Positions 1-10,057 of a DNA stretch of 64,000 nucleotides are shown piece after piece. Both the position numbers and the translations under genes were made by a program. Each line of letters opens with the position of its first letter. Within the stretch, counting starts at the first letter, position 1. Source of the DNA: Oreohelix idahoensis (taxonomy: Eukaryota; Mollusca; Gastropoda; Stylommatophora; Oreohelicidae); the NCBI GenBank assembly GCA_024509875.1, contig JAMPIV010005015.1, forward strand, positions 372,001 to 436,000, written 5' to 3'. The notes under the pieces were generated by a model. The model saw only the letters and a program-made list of their open reading frames with translations, made no database searches and was not told the DNA's origin.

Positions 1-295
1 TCATGTCTGTATCCAGTTCAGCATGTGTTCTTTGATCTGCCTCTACCTTTCATTTCTGTATCCAGTTCAGCGTGTGTTCTTTGATCTCCCTATACCTTTC
101 ATGTCTGTATCCAGTTCAGCATGTGTTCTTTGATCTCCCTCTACATTTCATGTCTGAATTCCGTTCAGTATGTGTTCTTTGGTCTACCTTTCATGTCTGG
201 ATCCAGGTCAGTATGTGTTCTTTGGTCTACCTCTGAATTTCGTGTCTGCATCCTGTTCAACATGTGTTCTTTGGTCTCACTCAGCCTTTCGTGTC
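1..295. repeat. 49-bp minisatellite, about six units
   Basis: Tandem units recur every 49 bp; the word TCATGTCTG or a near match starts at 1, 50, 99 and 148, and units become less regular towards 295. On the minus strand each unit resembles the LINE-B segment encoding the C-terminal Gly-Arg-rich GRGRP motif, and the array runs directly into LINE-B sequence at about 270-420. A second array of the same unit lies at 26565-26812. I infer local amplification of a LINE-B segment. Confidence 0.8.
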
Positions 296-420
296 TGGTG
301 ATTTCCAGATCAAGGACTGCACTGCAATGCTATCATCATATTTCCTCGCTGTCTGTCCTATACATTGCCATCATCGTCTTATCATCTCTTGCTCCGCTGG
401 CCCTTTTGGTCCTTGTCATT
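270..420 (-). mobile_element. LINE-B 3' fragment, outer host of a nested insertion
   Basis: Read on minus, this stretch matches the C-terminal coding part of LINE-B found at 29686-30028 and 38816-39000, through the bases encoding the Met-Thr-Arg-Thr-Arg segment. The match stops at about 420, where LINE-A begins, and the next part of LINE-B resumes at 11223. The piece is diverged and does not encode an open protein. No reverse transcriptase motif is present because only the extreme C-terminus is represented. Confidence 0.7.
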
Positions 421-2192
421 ACGATGCGCAAGAAAACCAGAAATTGTTCTATAAGACCATAAAGAACATGAGGAAGGAAAAATAGTGCCCTCTTAAATTT
501 ATAAAGGGCAAGCAAGGCAAATTGCTTACTGCCCCGAAGGAAGTAATGGAAAGATGGAAAGAATATTTCTCAGAACTCCTTGATGATGAGCAAAGTAAGG
601 AATCAGAAATGATAATCACTAGCACAGAAAAGGAAACCAATGGTGATGAAGATGACATAAAGATGGAAGAACTGAAGGCAGCACTGGAGAAAATCAAAAT
701 GGGCAAAGCACAAGAGCATGATGGTATAACACCAGAAATGGTTAAGTACATGGGAGCATCAGGCGACCTATTACTCTTAAGGCTTCTACAGGCAGCGTGG
801 TACAACAAGACCATACCAAAGGATTGGGAGATTGCCATCATAACACCAATTTTCAAAAAGGGTGACAATCGACAATGTGGAAATCATAGAGTCATATCCC
901 TTCTCAGTGTCCCTAGTAAAATCTACTCTAGAATCCTAGAGCAGAGACTCCGACGCCTAGCTGAGCCACAATTTGATAAGGTCCATTGCGAATTCCGAGC
1001 TAACCGAAGTACTCAAGACCTAATCTTCACACGCAGACAGCTAAGTGAAAAGGCCCTTGAGTATAAGAGTGAGATCCATCTTTGTTTTATAGATCTGGAA
1101 AAGGCGTTTGACAGGGTCCCCTGGAGCAAACTTTGGGACTGTTTAGCAAAGGAAGAACAATCCAGCACCTCTGATTCATGCTATACAGAGCTTCTACAAG
1201 TCTTGCAGAAATTATGTGAGGACAGGAAACCATAAGTCAGAGGAGTTCAGGACCACCACTAGTGTAAGACAAGGTGATATCCTGTCACCTTATTTTTTCA
1301 TACTCCTCATGGACGATGTCTTCAAGGCATGTACGGAGAGAACAAGAAAGTATTCAGTGGGGTACTGGAAGATGAGACAGGTCTGTATTTCAGAGCTGGC
1401 ATTTGCTGATGATGTTGCCCTGATTGCTAAATCAGAGGCACACGCATCTCCAATCCAACCTGTAAGTCTGGAAGGAGGAGCTGGAGAAGAGAGGGATGGT
1501 CAAAAGCAGCTCTAAAACAACATCCATGGTGATATCACGAGAAGAAAGAAGACATCAGATTAAGCTGGGAGAACAGGTACTGGAGCAGGTCGACCACTTT
1601 AAATACCTCGGAGCTATTATAGACCGAAAGGGAGGCATCAAAGAAGAGATGGCCACTCGAAAAGCAGCAGCTTGGAGACTTTTTCAGGCCATAAATCGAG
1701 GATTCCTCAGCAAGAGAGAGGTTGGTAAGAAAACGAAGATACCGCTTTACCTATGTCCCAGTCTTAACGTATGTATGCGAGTCGTGGGCACTGACTACAA
1801 CCCACAAAAGCCAGATCCAAACCTCAGAAATGAGGTATCTGAGGAAGGTGGTTGAAGTAACCGGAATAGACATGGTCCGCAACCAGACGATACGTCAAGT
1901 CCTAAAATCCCACCCCCTGCAGACCCAAGTAGAACAGCCCCAACTAAGATGGTTTGGCCATGTCTGCAAAATGGGAGAAGATCGGCTACCACGGCAAGCA
2001 TGGGAAACAAAGAGCCAGGGATCCAGACCCCCAGGACGACCCAGAGTCCGCTGGGAGGATAACATTAGACATCTTTGAAGGCCCGAGGACTAGAATGGAT
2101 CCAGGCCAGGAGGAAGACAGCCGATAGGATAGTCTGGCGCTCTCTCTTCCAAAGCTCTACACCTCACGGTAGAAGAGGAACGACTATGTAAG
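421..2192 (+). pseudogene. LINE-A copy 1: non-LTR reverse transcriptase, 5'-truncated and frameshifted
   Basis: A LINE copies its RNA into DNA at a nicked target. Here the linker before the reverse transcriptase starts near 428, followed by the fingers motif FIDLEKAFDRVPW near 1087, GVRQG-like TSVRQGDILSP near 1257, the catalytic FADDVAL box near 1402, the thumb with FKYLG near 1600, and the C-terminal RWFGHV plus GRPRVRWED motifs near 1950-2060. An in-frame stop sits at 483-485 and the frame changes near 1160, 1490 and 1750, so no intact protein remains. The endonuclease end is missing. The 3' end runs into a TAAG-type tail, split by the LTR element at 2193. The clade is not assigned; the protein resembles mollusc endonuclease-reverse transcriptase LINEs. 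Confidence 0.85.
2188..2192. repeat. Target duplication GTAAG, left copy
   Basis: GTAAG directly precedes the 5' LTR and is repeated directly after the 3' LTR at 11207-11211. A 5-bp duplication is usual for Ty3/gypsy integrases. It lies in the short-repeat tail of LINE-A. Confidence 0.85.
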
Positions 2193-2400
2193 TGTAGCGT
2201 CCTTTTTGTAGGCCGCAACAGTCTTTTACAGATGATGGTAGTCTCATATTTATTAATATGTGGTCCTACCTCTGTAGAAAACTTTACGCACCAACTTACA
2301 TGATAGTAAGTATTATTGGTGAGTTTGATTTTCGTAGCGCACGATTGTGGACGAATGCGAGTATGGGTTATCCAGCCCGCACGTGTTGCCAAACTTCAGT

Positions 2401-2408
2401 TGACGTCA
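2401..2408. promoter_or_regulatory. CRE-like palindrome TGACGTCA in the LTR
   Basis: A perfect 8-bp CREB/ATF consensus lies about 170 bp upstream of the LTR TATA box; the 3' LTR has it at 10266-10273. Binding is inferred from the consensus only. Confidence 0.45.
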
Positions 2409-2578
2409 TATGTGGGCTTATGAAGCTAGGATCCCAAGATCGGCTCATGAATCTTTGGGAGTTCGAAACCCGTGTTACGGGAGTAATTCTTCTTTGTATG
2501 ACCGTCCGTCTATTGATAAGATGAGGACCATGGTCAACTTTGTACCGGTGATTTCTCGGGAGGAGAATGCAAGTATTA

Positions 2579-2586
2579 TATATAAA
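2579..2586 (+). promoter_or_regulatory. Candidate LTR TATA box
   Basis: TATATAAA lies 386 bp into the LTR, at the same offset in both LTRs (second copy 10444-10451). This position suits an RNA polymerase II start within the LTR. The surroundings are AT-rich, so function is tentative. Confidence 0.4.
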
Positions 2587-3333
2587 TTATTATAATTTTC
2601 TTCAATGTGAACGTCTAGTTGGACCAATGACCTATTGGTTCCAAAATGGAGTCATACTATGAACATGTAATGTAATTTTAAATCCGACATACTCCTGGGA
2701 ATAGGATTGTCTGGGATCATCATGAAGTATTTAATGATTGATTCATTCTTCGGCCGCTTGGAATAGTTTCAGCGTAGAGCAGAGGTGAATCAAGTATTTA
2801 TTATATCTAGCTCTAATGCCACGAAGGTCGTTGGCAGAAATATATATTATTGTTATGATAGAATGAGCGACTACGAGGTCAGGATCCGAAGGAAGATATG
2901 ACCAATCATAATCTTTAAATGTATGGGATCCATCATGAGAATCTCATAGTACTTTCAAGGTCAGAGGAAACTGAAAGATGACATATTGTATCTAACTGCC
3001 TCTCTTATCAATTATATGCCCAGTTATAAGGTATTAGTACTATTCCGATGTTATCAGAGGACTTTAGTATATAAGAAGGAACTAATTGCTCATTGAAAAT
3101 ATGAACTCTACATTATGTGCTGTGATATTGAAAGTTTATCGTTCGTCGTCCTCATCAACAAGTTTGTCTCGTCAACTGTGTAATGTCCATTAAAAGTGAA
3201 TGAACTGTAGACCGTCTTGGCATTGATTCATATGCCTCTTGTTGCAAGTTCAGGTTGAACATTGATTATAATTGGACCCATTCGCGTTATGGTCATTAGT
3301 AACAGACTCAACACCCTCAAAACGAACCTAACA

Positions 3334-4098
3334 GAAATGGTGGAGCCAGTGTGTTCTGAAAATATCAAGTTTCACGGGAACGTACTCAATCCAACTCGGT
3401 TGAAAAGAAAAATGCAGTCTTTCAAGGCGACAACATCCTGGACTTGTTACCACATCTAACGGCTACTCAAGGTCAAGGACGACGTTGGACATCATCTTCA
3501 AGTTGCAACATCGGATCCCGTCAATATTGTTCACGTCTATTGTTTTTACAAGGCTCATGCATGCAGTCCCGGATGCGAGGGATATATTTTTTCTCATCTG
3601 TCGATAAGTAAAAACGTCGTGTCATGTTTACACCATTTTACTTTTAGCTGTGCCTTCTCTTAGTAATATGTCCACTACTTTTTTATTCATGTTTTACGTT
3701 CAATGTTCAATGTTTTTAGTGGGAGGTTGGGAAAGGCGGCTTACTTCGGAAACATACCAGTTTCACCACAGGTCCGTTGTAAGTATTCTATAGGAATTAT
3801 TTTGCAGACTTCCCTCAGTGGAATGTTCCTACGCGTGAGCGTAGAAGGATTCTAGGTCCACTGTGTCTGGTGGTCTGTGACACATGACTGTTTAGCTGTT
3901 CCGTCAAGTTTTTAATTGTTGTTTTTGTAGTTATTTTTATTCGTACCTTGGTTTTATGATGTAACATTTATATGACAATAATTTACCGTTCTAGGACAGG
4001 AACGAAGGCCACTTGGTGAATTAACAAGGATAAATAATATACATAAATTAATTATCATTTTTAGAAATTAAAAGTATTGTGACTACTTATAAAGCATA
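3334..4098 (+). other. Untranslated leader of Gmr1-like element 1
   Basis: About 765 bp lies between the 5' LTR and the gag start. A 65-codon open frame at 3262-3459 straddles the LTR edge and has no recognisable motif. I see no other gene. Confidence 0.6.
3338..3355 (+). promoter_or_regulatory. Candidate primer binding site
   Basis: A TGG appears four bases after the 5' LTR end, where the complement of a tRNA CCA end is expected. I cannot match the following bases to a particular tRNA, so this rests on position alone. Confidence 0.25.
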
Positions 4099-5640
4099 AT
4101 GTATTCACTAGATTATTTCATTAAACAAGCGAAAGCTCTTCAGATGACTCCTGAAGAGGTAAAAGTATTCGCTATGGCGGAATATAGAAAAGCTCAAGAA
4201 ATAGACGCTGAACAGAGAAAGCTAGAAACTTTAAGATTACAAAATTTGAAATCTGATGCGGAGGAAAATGAAAAAAAAAATGAGACTAGCCGCTGAATTA
4301 GAAGAGAAACGATTTCAGCGTGAGGCAGAACAGAAAAGATTGGAGGCTGAAGAAAAATTTAGATTTGAAGCTGCACAAAAAGAAAGGCTACTTAAAATTG
4401 AAATGGAAGTTAAACAAAAGGAAATGGAAGAAAGAAGATTAATAGCTGAACAAAATACAAAAAGACTTCAGCCTGAGACAGAAGAGAATGAAAAGAAACG
4501 ACAACATGATTTGAAACTTGCCGAATTGGAATTTGATAGAATAAGATTGTCAAGTGAATGTAATACACAAAAGACTCATGAAGGCCAGTTTTCATCTAGA
4601 AATGAGAATTTTAGAGAAGTTCATCTAAAATTGCCTAAATTTAATCCTCCATCAGACGATGTAATATTTTTTTTAGACAGATTTGAGGCTACATGAAGGG
4701 CATACAACTTGGATAAAACATTATATTGTACCCATTTATCCAGAATACTTACAGGAGAGGCAATGGCTGTTTATCATACTACTAGTGCTGTAGATAAAAA
4801 TGATTATGATGCTCTCAGAACCGCTCTTCTAAAAAAATTTCAAATGATAGGAGATCAATATAGGGTAAATTTCAAGTCTATGCTACCACAATCTGGAAAG
4901 AACTTTGATGATTTTCTTTCTCAAATACGTCTAACCTTGGAAAGATGGATCGAATTGTCCAAGGTAGAGAAATCTTATGACGGTATTTTCGATCTATTAC
5001 TACGCGATAAAGCTTTATCGTCTGTAAGTCCTGCATTTCTTGCGTTTTTACATGAACGTAAGCCTTCTAATATGAAGGATATGGCAGAACATTGCAAAAA
5101 TTTTTGCACTGCTCACCCATCCATGGATCTAAGTAATGCACAGATTAAGGGTGAATTGCCGGTCGCTTTTGCTATGCAACAAAATAATTTTCCACGCCAT
5201 CGTTCATTGAGTAACGACAGATACTTCAATAAGGGAAATAATGGCAATTTCAACAATAGTAATTTTTATAAGGGGAAACAATTTCAACAATCTGCTCCAT
5301 TTAATGTTTCTTGGAACCAATCTCATAGATCGCGAGATTTTGGTAACAATAATTTTAAATATAATCAAGGAAATTATAATAAACAAAACTGGCGATCAAA
5401 ATCTCAGGTTCCACAAAATAAACAAGGTTCTTGGAATAACTCATTTAACCAACATCACAACGTTAATTACAATAATTGGCGTACTCATCCAGATGTTAAC
5501 TCAAGCAGAAATGGTAATAGTGGCAATTTTAATGCCAATAATCATAATCGATCGCGACGAAGAGATAGATCTTCGAGCAATACAAGTAGACATTCTAATG
5601 TCGCTTTAAATGATACACAGGCTAACATTGAACAGGGTAA
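4099..5640 (+). pseudogene. gag: Gag of Gmr1-like element 1, broken
   Basis: Gag packages the element RNA. It starts at the ATG at 4099 and begins with about 150 residues rich in Glu, Lys, Arg and Gln, predicted to form a long coiled coil. A retrotransposon gag core follows at about 4620-5130. After that comes an Asn/Gln/Arg-rich tail at about 5200-5600 suited to nucleic acid binding; I see no CCHC zinc knuckle there. The frame shifts in an A-run near 4266-4277, and an in-frame TGA lies at 4694-4696. From 4709 the frame is open through gag, protease, integrase and most of reverse transcriptase, with no stop between gag and pol, so gag and pol form one continuous frame. Confidence 0.8.
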
Positions 5641-5699
5641 AGGTGCTGATACTCATAATGCCATGTCTTGTTCTCTTGATTGTAATCAGGTAAAAGATT

Positions 5700-6120
5700 G
5701 TCCAGAATGCTCGACTCTTTTCCAGCCCAAGGCGATCACGACGCTGCGCTGCGGACATATTTTGCCTAGTCTACCTGCGGTCTGCTCGGCCACTTCTGCG
5801 TCAGTAAACCAGGGACAGGGTTCTCTTAAGTTTAACAGAGGATATGTCAATGCCATTCCATGCTCTCTTTTATTTGATTCAGGTTGTAGCACTGTCGGTG
5901 TACGGAATTCGCTGATCGACCCTCGTTGTGCCACTGGCCATACTGTCAAGTGCGTCACCTTCGGTGGCACTGTGGAAACCTTTCCTACAGCTATTATTGA
6001 TCTTAACACACCATTTTTTTCAGGGAAGATCCACGCATGCCTTCTTCAGAATCCAATTTCTGATGTCATTCTGGGTCGCATACATGGTATAAAAGAGTGT
6101 ACCCCACAGCAGATTGCTGA
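5700..6120 (+). pseudogene. pol: Aspartic protease domain of Gmr1-like element 1
   Basis: The retropepsin-type protease cleaves the element polyprotein. The catalytic signature LLFDSG lies near 5867-5884 (Asp about residue 390 of the frame opening at 4709), followed by a beta-rich stretch ending in VILGR near 6070. DSG in place of the commoner DTG is seen in many retroelement proteases. Upstream at about 5695-5750 is a short Cys/His cluster of uncertain role. The domain itself is uninterrupted and lies between gag and integrase in the same frame. Confidence 0.8.
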
Positions 6121-6249
6121 ATGGGAAAAGCGACATATTCTTGCTGCAAATGCAGTGGTTACCAGAGCGCAAGCTACTGAGTTGTCGCGAGAATCAACTT
6201 CTGAACCTACGGTTCATACTAGTAATGATGATGATTCTCCTATTTCAAG

Positions 6250-7530
6250 GGAGCTGTTTACTAATTTACAAAAGAATGATAATTATTTAAAAAGATTTTT
6301 TCAATTGGTGACTAAAAGAAATAATAACAACAAAATTGCAAATTCTAGACATGAATTTGCTCTTAAAAAGGGTATTTTAGTTAGATTGATACGGGAAACA
6401 GATTCATCTTTGCGTTCACAGATTCTAGTCCCGTCTTCTATGAGAGCTAGGATATTACGACATGCTCATGACTCTCAATGTGCAGGTCACATGGGGTTTT
6501 CGCGAACCAAATCTAGAGTGCTCTCCGCATTCTATTGGCCTGGCGTTCATAGAGATGTTAATCTTTATTGTCGTTCCTGCGTGACATGTCAGGAAGTTAA
6601 AGTAAGGGGTCCATATCATGATGCTCCTATCCAAGCTGCGGACATACCTATTAGACCCTTTGATAAAATGGCGATTGACATCATTGGTCCTATATTGCCA
6701 TCTGCAAGAGGACATACACATATTCTTACTTGTATCGATATGTGTACGCGTTGGCCTGAGGCCATACCTCTTAAGAACACCTCATCTGCCAGTGTTGCAG
6801 AAGCTTTGATGTTAATCTTTTCGCGAATTGGTTTTCCGCGTAAGATCCTATCGGATCATGGTGTCCAGTTTATTTCCGAATCCATGTCACAGGTCATGAA
6901 GACATTGGGTATAGATAGATCTCTCAGTTCAATATACCATGCCATGTCCAATGGGTTAATTGAGAGACAGAATAGGACACTTAAGCAGTTGTTGGGTAAG
7001 ATGACTCAAGATCACCCTCAGAATTGGGACCGAGTCCTGCCCGCTGCTCAGTTTGCGTACCGTGAGGTGAAAAATCAAGCCACTGGGTTTTCTCCCTTCC
7101 AGTTAGTTTTTGGCATACAACCACGCGGACCTATGTCTTTAATCCACGATTTATTGGTTGAAGATAATATACCTGAGGAAACTCAATCCTCATATGAGTA
7201 TGTGATCTCTTTAAGAAAGAGAATAATAGATGTTTGTAGATTAGCTACTGCATCATCCGAAGAGGCTAAAGAAAAAGCTCGTCTATTTGCAAATAGGTAT
7301 AGACGTCTTCGCCAGCTTATTCCTGGTGACGAGGCTTTTATTTTGCTGCCTTCTCATAACAATCGTCTGTTAATCACATGGAGAGGTCCTTTTAGGATCA
7401 TCTCAAGAATATCCGATGTTGACTACATCGTCGATATTAACGGCAAACATAAAACCTTTCACATTAACATGTTGAAGGAGTATTATTCACGTCCTGATTA
7501 TCTACAATCAGTATTTCAAGCGACTGACGA
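6250..7530 (+). pseudogene. pol: Integrase of Gmr1-like element 1, placed before RT
   Basis: Integrase inserts the cDNA into the genome. An HHCC-type zinc-binding region spans about 6461-6590 (His near residue 585; CRSC then VTC near 621). The catalytic triad is visible: Asp about 657 in MAIDIIGP, Asp about 716 in LSDHGVQF, Glu about 752 in NGLIERQNR. The last two are separated by 35 residues, the DD35E spacing. A basic C-terminal region with the GPFRI-type motif follows at about 7320-7480. The domain is uninterrupted. Its position upstream of reverse transcriptase defines the Gmr1-like order. Confidence 0.88.
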
Positions 7531-7649
7531 TCCTACTCCTCATATTCACAACTATACTAATTTGTCAGTTATACAAGAAGAAGAATCTTCTTTCCAAGAT
7601 GTACAATTGCCTATACCAGTTGTACCACTTCATTCCACTGAAAATTGGA

Positions 7650-8646
7650 ATGATGTCACTATTTCTTCTTCTCTTTCGGCTGATCTACGACAGCAAGCTT
7701 CATCACTACTTCAAACGTATGATAATGTTCTCACTGACATCCCAGGTCATACGTCAGCTATTCAACATGATATTCTTCTTACTGATGAAACACCAATCCG
7801 TATTCGCCCATATCCCATACCTTTACACTTTCGTGATAAGGTCGAAAAGGAATTGGATGAGATGCTTCGATTAAACATAATTGAACCATCGTCCTCACCA
7901 TATGCTTCATCTATGGTGATAATTAGAAAGAAAGATAACATTATTCGTCTATGTGTAGACTACAGAAAATTAAATAAAGTCACACAATTTGACGCAGAAC
8001 CTTTGCCACTTTTAGAAGATTTATTGGTACAATTATCTCATTCTACTTTCTTCTCTAAGTTTGATCTGTCAAAGGGCTATTGGCAAGTACCATTGACAGA
8101 AAGGGCAAAACCACTCACTGCTTTCTCGACACCTCGGGGCCTATTCCAATGGAATTTTATGCCTTTCGGGTTAGTGAACGCTCCTGCCACTTTCGTGCGC
8201 ATGATGCGTCGAATTCTATCTCATCATCCTAATGTCATTGCATACATAGATGGCATTTGTCTTTTCAGTGACTCATGGGAAGAACATATGGAAGGATTAA
8301 ACTCATTACTGTCCACGTTACAATATCATAACTTAACTGCTAAGCCATCAAAGGCATTTGTGGGTTTCCACGATATTTCTTTTTTGGGTCACCGTATTGA
8401 TCGCGGTATGTTATATACAGAGGACAGTAATGTCTCTAAAATCCTTAATATTTCTACACCTAAGACAAAAAAAAAAAACAAGTCAGATCTCTGTTAGGAC
8501 TAATACAGTTCTATTCTAAGTTCATACCACATCTTTCGACCATTACTGCTCCTTTCTCTTCATTACTTAAGAAAGGTACAGCTAACGTGATTCGGTGGTC
8601 TAACGAACATCAAATCGCGTTGGATATCATAAATAAGGTTGCCTGA
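7650..8646 (+). pseudogene. pol: Reverse transcriptase of Gmr1-like element 1, catalytic Asp changed
   Basis: Fingers and palm are clear: RLCVDYRKLNKVT near 7950, KFDLSKGYWQVPL near 8060 (first catalytic Asp about residue 1119), FMPFGLVNAPATF near 8158. The active-site box reads YIDG at 8243-8254 instead of YIDD, so the third catalytic Asp is Gly (residue about 1182), which should abolish polymerisation. The frame then breaks in an A-run at 8466-8479; in the next frame the thumb continues with SLLGLIQFYSKFIP to a TGA at 8644-8646. It follows integrase without any gap. Confidence 0.88.
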
Positions 8647-8870
8647 TGCTAATTTACCGTTTGTTCTACGCAGCGATGCATAGACTGGAGAAAGTAACAA
8701 ATTACGGCTTAGGAAGTGCATTACTTCAAGAATATGAGGGCACCTTGCATCCAGTTCTCTATGTTAATCAAGGAAGTTAACTCCAACAGTTAACTTTAAA
8801 GTATTCAGTCCTCGATAAATAACTTTTGGGACTTGGTGGTCCATAAACAAAGCAAGACAAAGATATCTGC
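8647..8870 (+). pseudogene. RNase H remnant of Gmr1-like element 1
   Basis: Short matches to gypsy RNase H survive in shifting frames: LPFVLRSDA near 8657, YGLGSALLQ near 8704 and LKYSVLDK near 8794. Stops and frame changes separate them. No full DEDD active site can be read. The decay looks older than the LTR divergence. Confidence 0.6.
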
Positions 8871-10057
8871 TTGGATCAGCTGCCACTTCATTGTTGAATG
8901 GACCAGAAATCACTTAACATCTAGTTTTTAAAAGATGTGAAATCTTCCAAGTAACTAGGTATGCGATCGCTCTCCAGCCATATAGTTTCACGATTCGATC
9001 CATACCTGGTACTCAGAATGTTCTCGCAGACATTTTATCTGAGATGTCCTAACGAAATCAAATTAATAGCTAGCACTACAGACAACTGAACTTCGACACT
9101 GACATTTTCGTCGATTGTAACATTTTAAGTGTCCTACCTCGGTTATAAGAATCATTAACATGGGTTTGGGCATGTAACTCATACAATTTAGAAACTACAA
9201 TGATTATGAATTCGAAACATTGAACGTTCAAGTATATTACTATATTCCCTTTGAAAAGAACGGTCACCTATTAATGACAGTGATAAACGGTGATAATAAC
9301 TTTTGACAGTGATTATGGGCTGATAACATCAAGGGAATGGACATTTCGAGCACTCCACATTTACGCATCGTGCTGAACTGAACTTGTTAGATTATTAACT
9401 GGGCACTAACAGGAAAATGGAACTTCCGTAATTTAAGGGATTAATGACATTATTAGTGTGAAATAAAAGAATTAATTAGATTATTAACGTTGTATACTTA
9501 GTTAGTTAAATAATGATTAATTTATTTAACTATGCAAAATTTAATAAGATTGATCAAAATTTGTATTTAAGCGCATCACTATTTAAGCACATTAATTTAA
9601 CTTTAGTACTTTAATTGGTACCAGAAAGGAATTTTAGTGACACGTTTAAGTGTGTTGATTGATACATGTGTTTTATTTATATTCTCTCATCTTTTTTTTT
9701 TTTCACTAATTTTGTTTTATTAGTCATACCCACCTCTTTTCTATTTAATCATATTTCTTATCATTTCTTTTCATTTGCGTTTACATTTGTTTTAATTCAA
9801 TATTTCTAATACGATAGTTTATTTCATTTACCACATTGTACCAAAGGTGTTCAATTGTGGATGTATGCTTGTGTGCATACCTTTTGTTGAGTTGAGTTAA
9901 CTTGAATTTCATATTTTATGATTTTAGGTCATGATGTATTAGTAAAATATGATTATGTACACTTGACTCACCTCTATCCGCGAGTAGTAAAGAAAAAAAA
10001 TTAATATAATTAATTTTTTTTTTTGGGGGGGGGGGGGGGGGGGTGTGGTAAGGAATC
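8871..10057 (+). other. 3' untranslated part of Gmr1-like element 1
   Basis: AT-rich, no long coding frame. It contains words shared in order with LINE-E (see findings) at about 9164-9181 and 9316-9331. It ends with a T-run and 19 consecutive G at 10025-10043, then GGTAAGGAATC directly before the 3' LTR, the position of a polypurine tract. Confidence 0.55.

Larger units (their letters stand above)
2193..3333 (+). repeat. 5' LTR of Gmr1-like element 1
   Basis: Direct repeat of 10058-11206 with TG...CA ends. It contains a palindromic TGACGTCA at 2401-2408 and a TATATAAA box at 2579-2586, both conserved in the 3' copy. It differs from the 3' LTR by six substitutions, one 1-bp indel and a 9-bp segment missing near 3260. 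Confidence 0.92.

Noticed and set aside
2441..2480. GAGTTCGAAACCC in the LTR as a polymerase III B box
   Set aside because: No matching A box at proper distance, and it lies within a defined polymerase II LTR.
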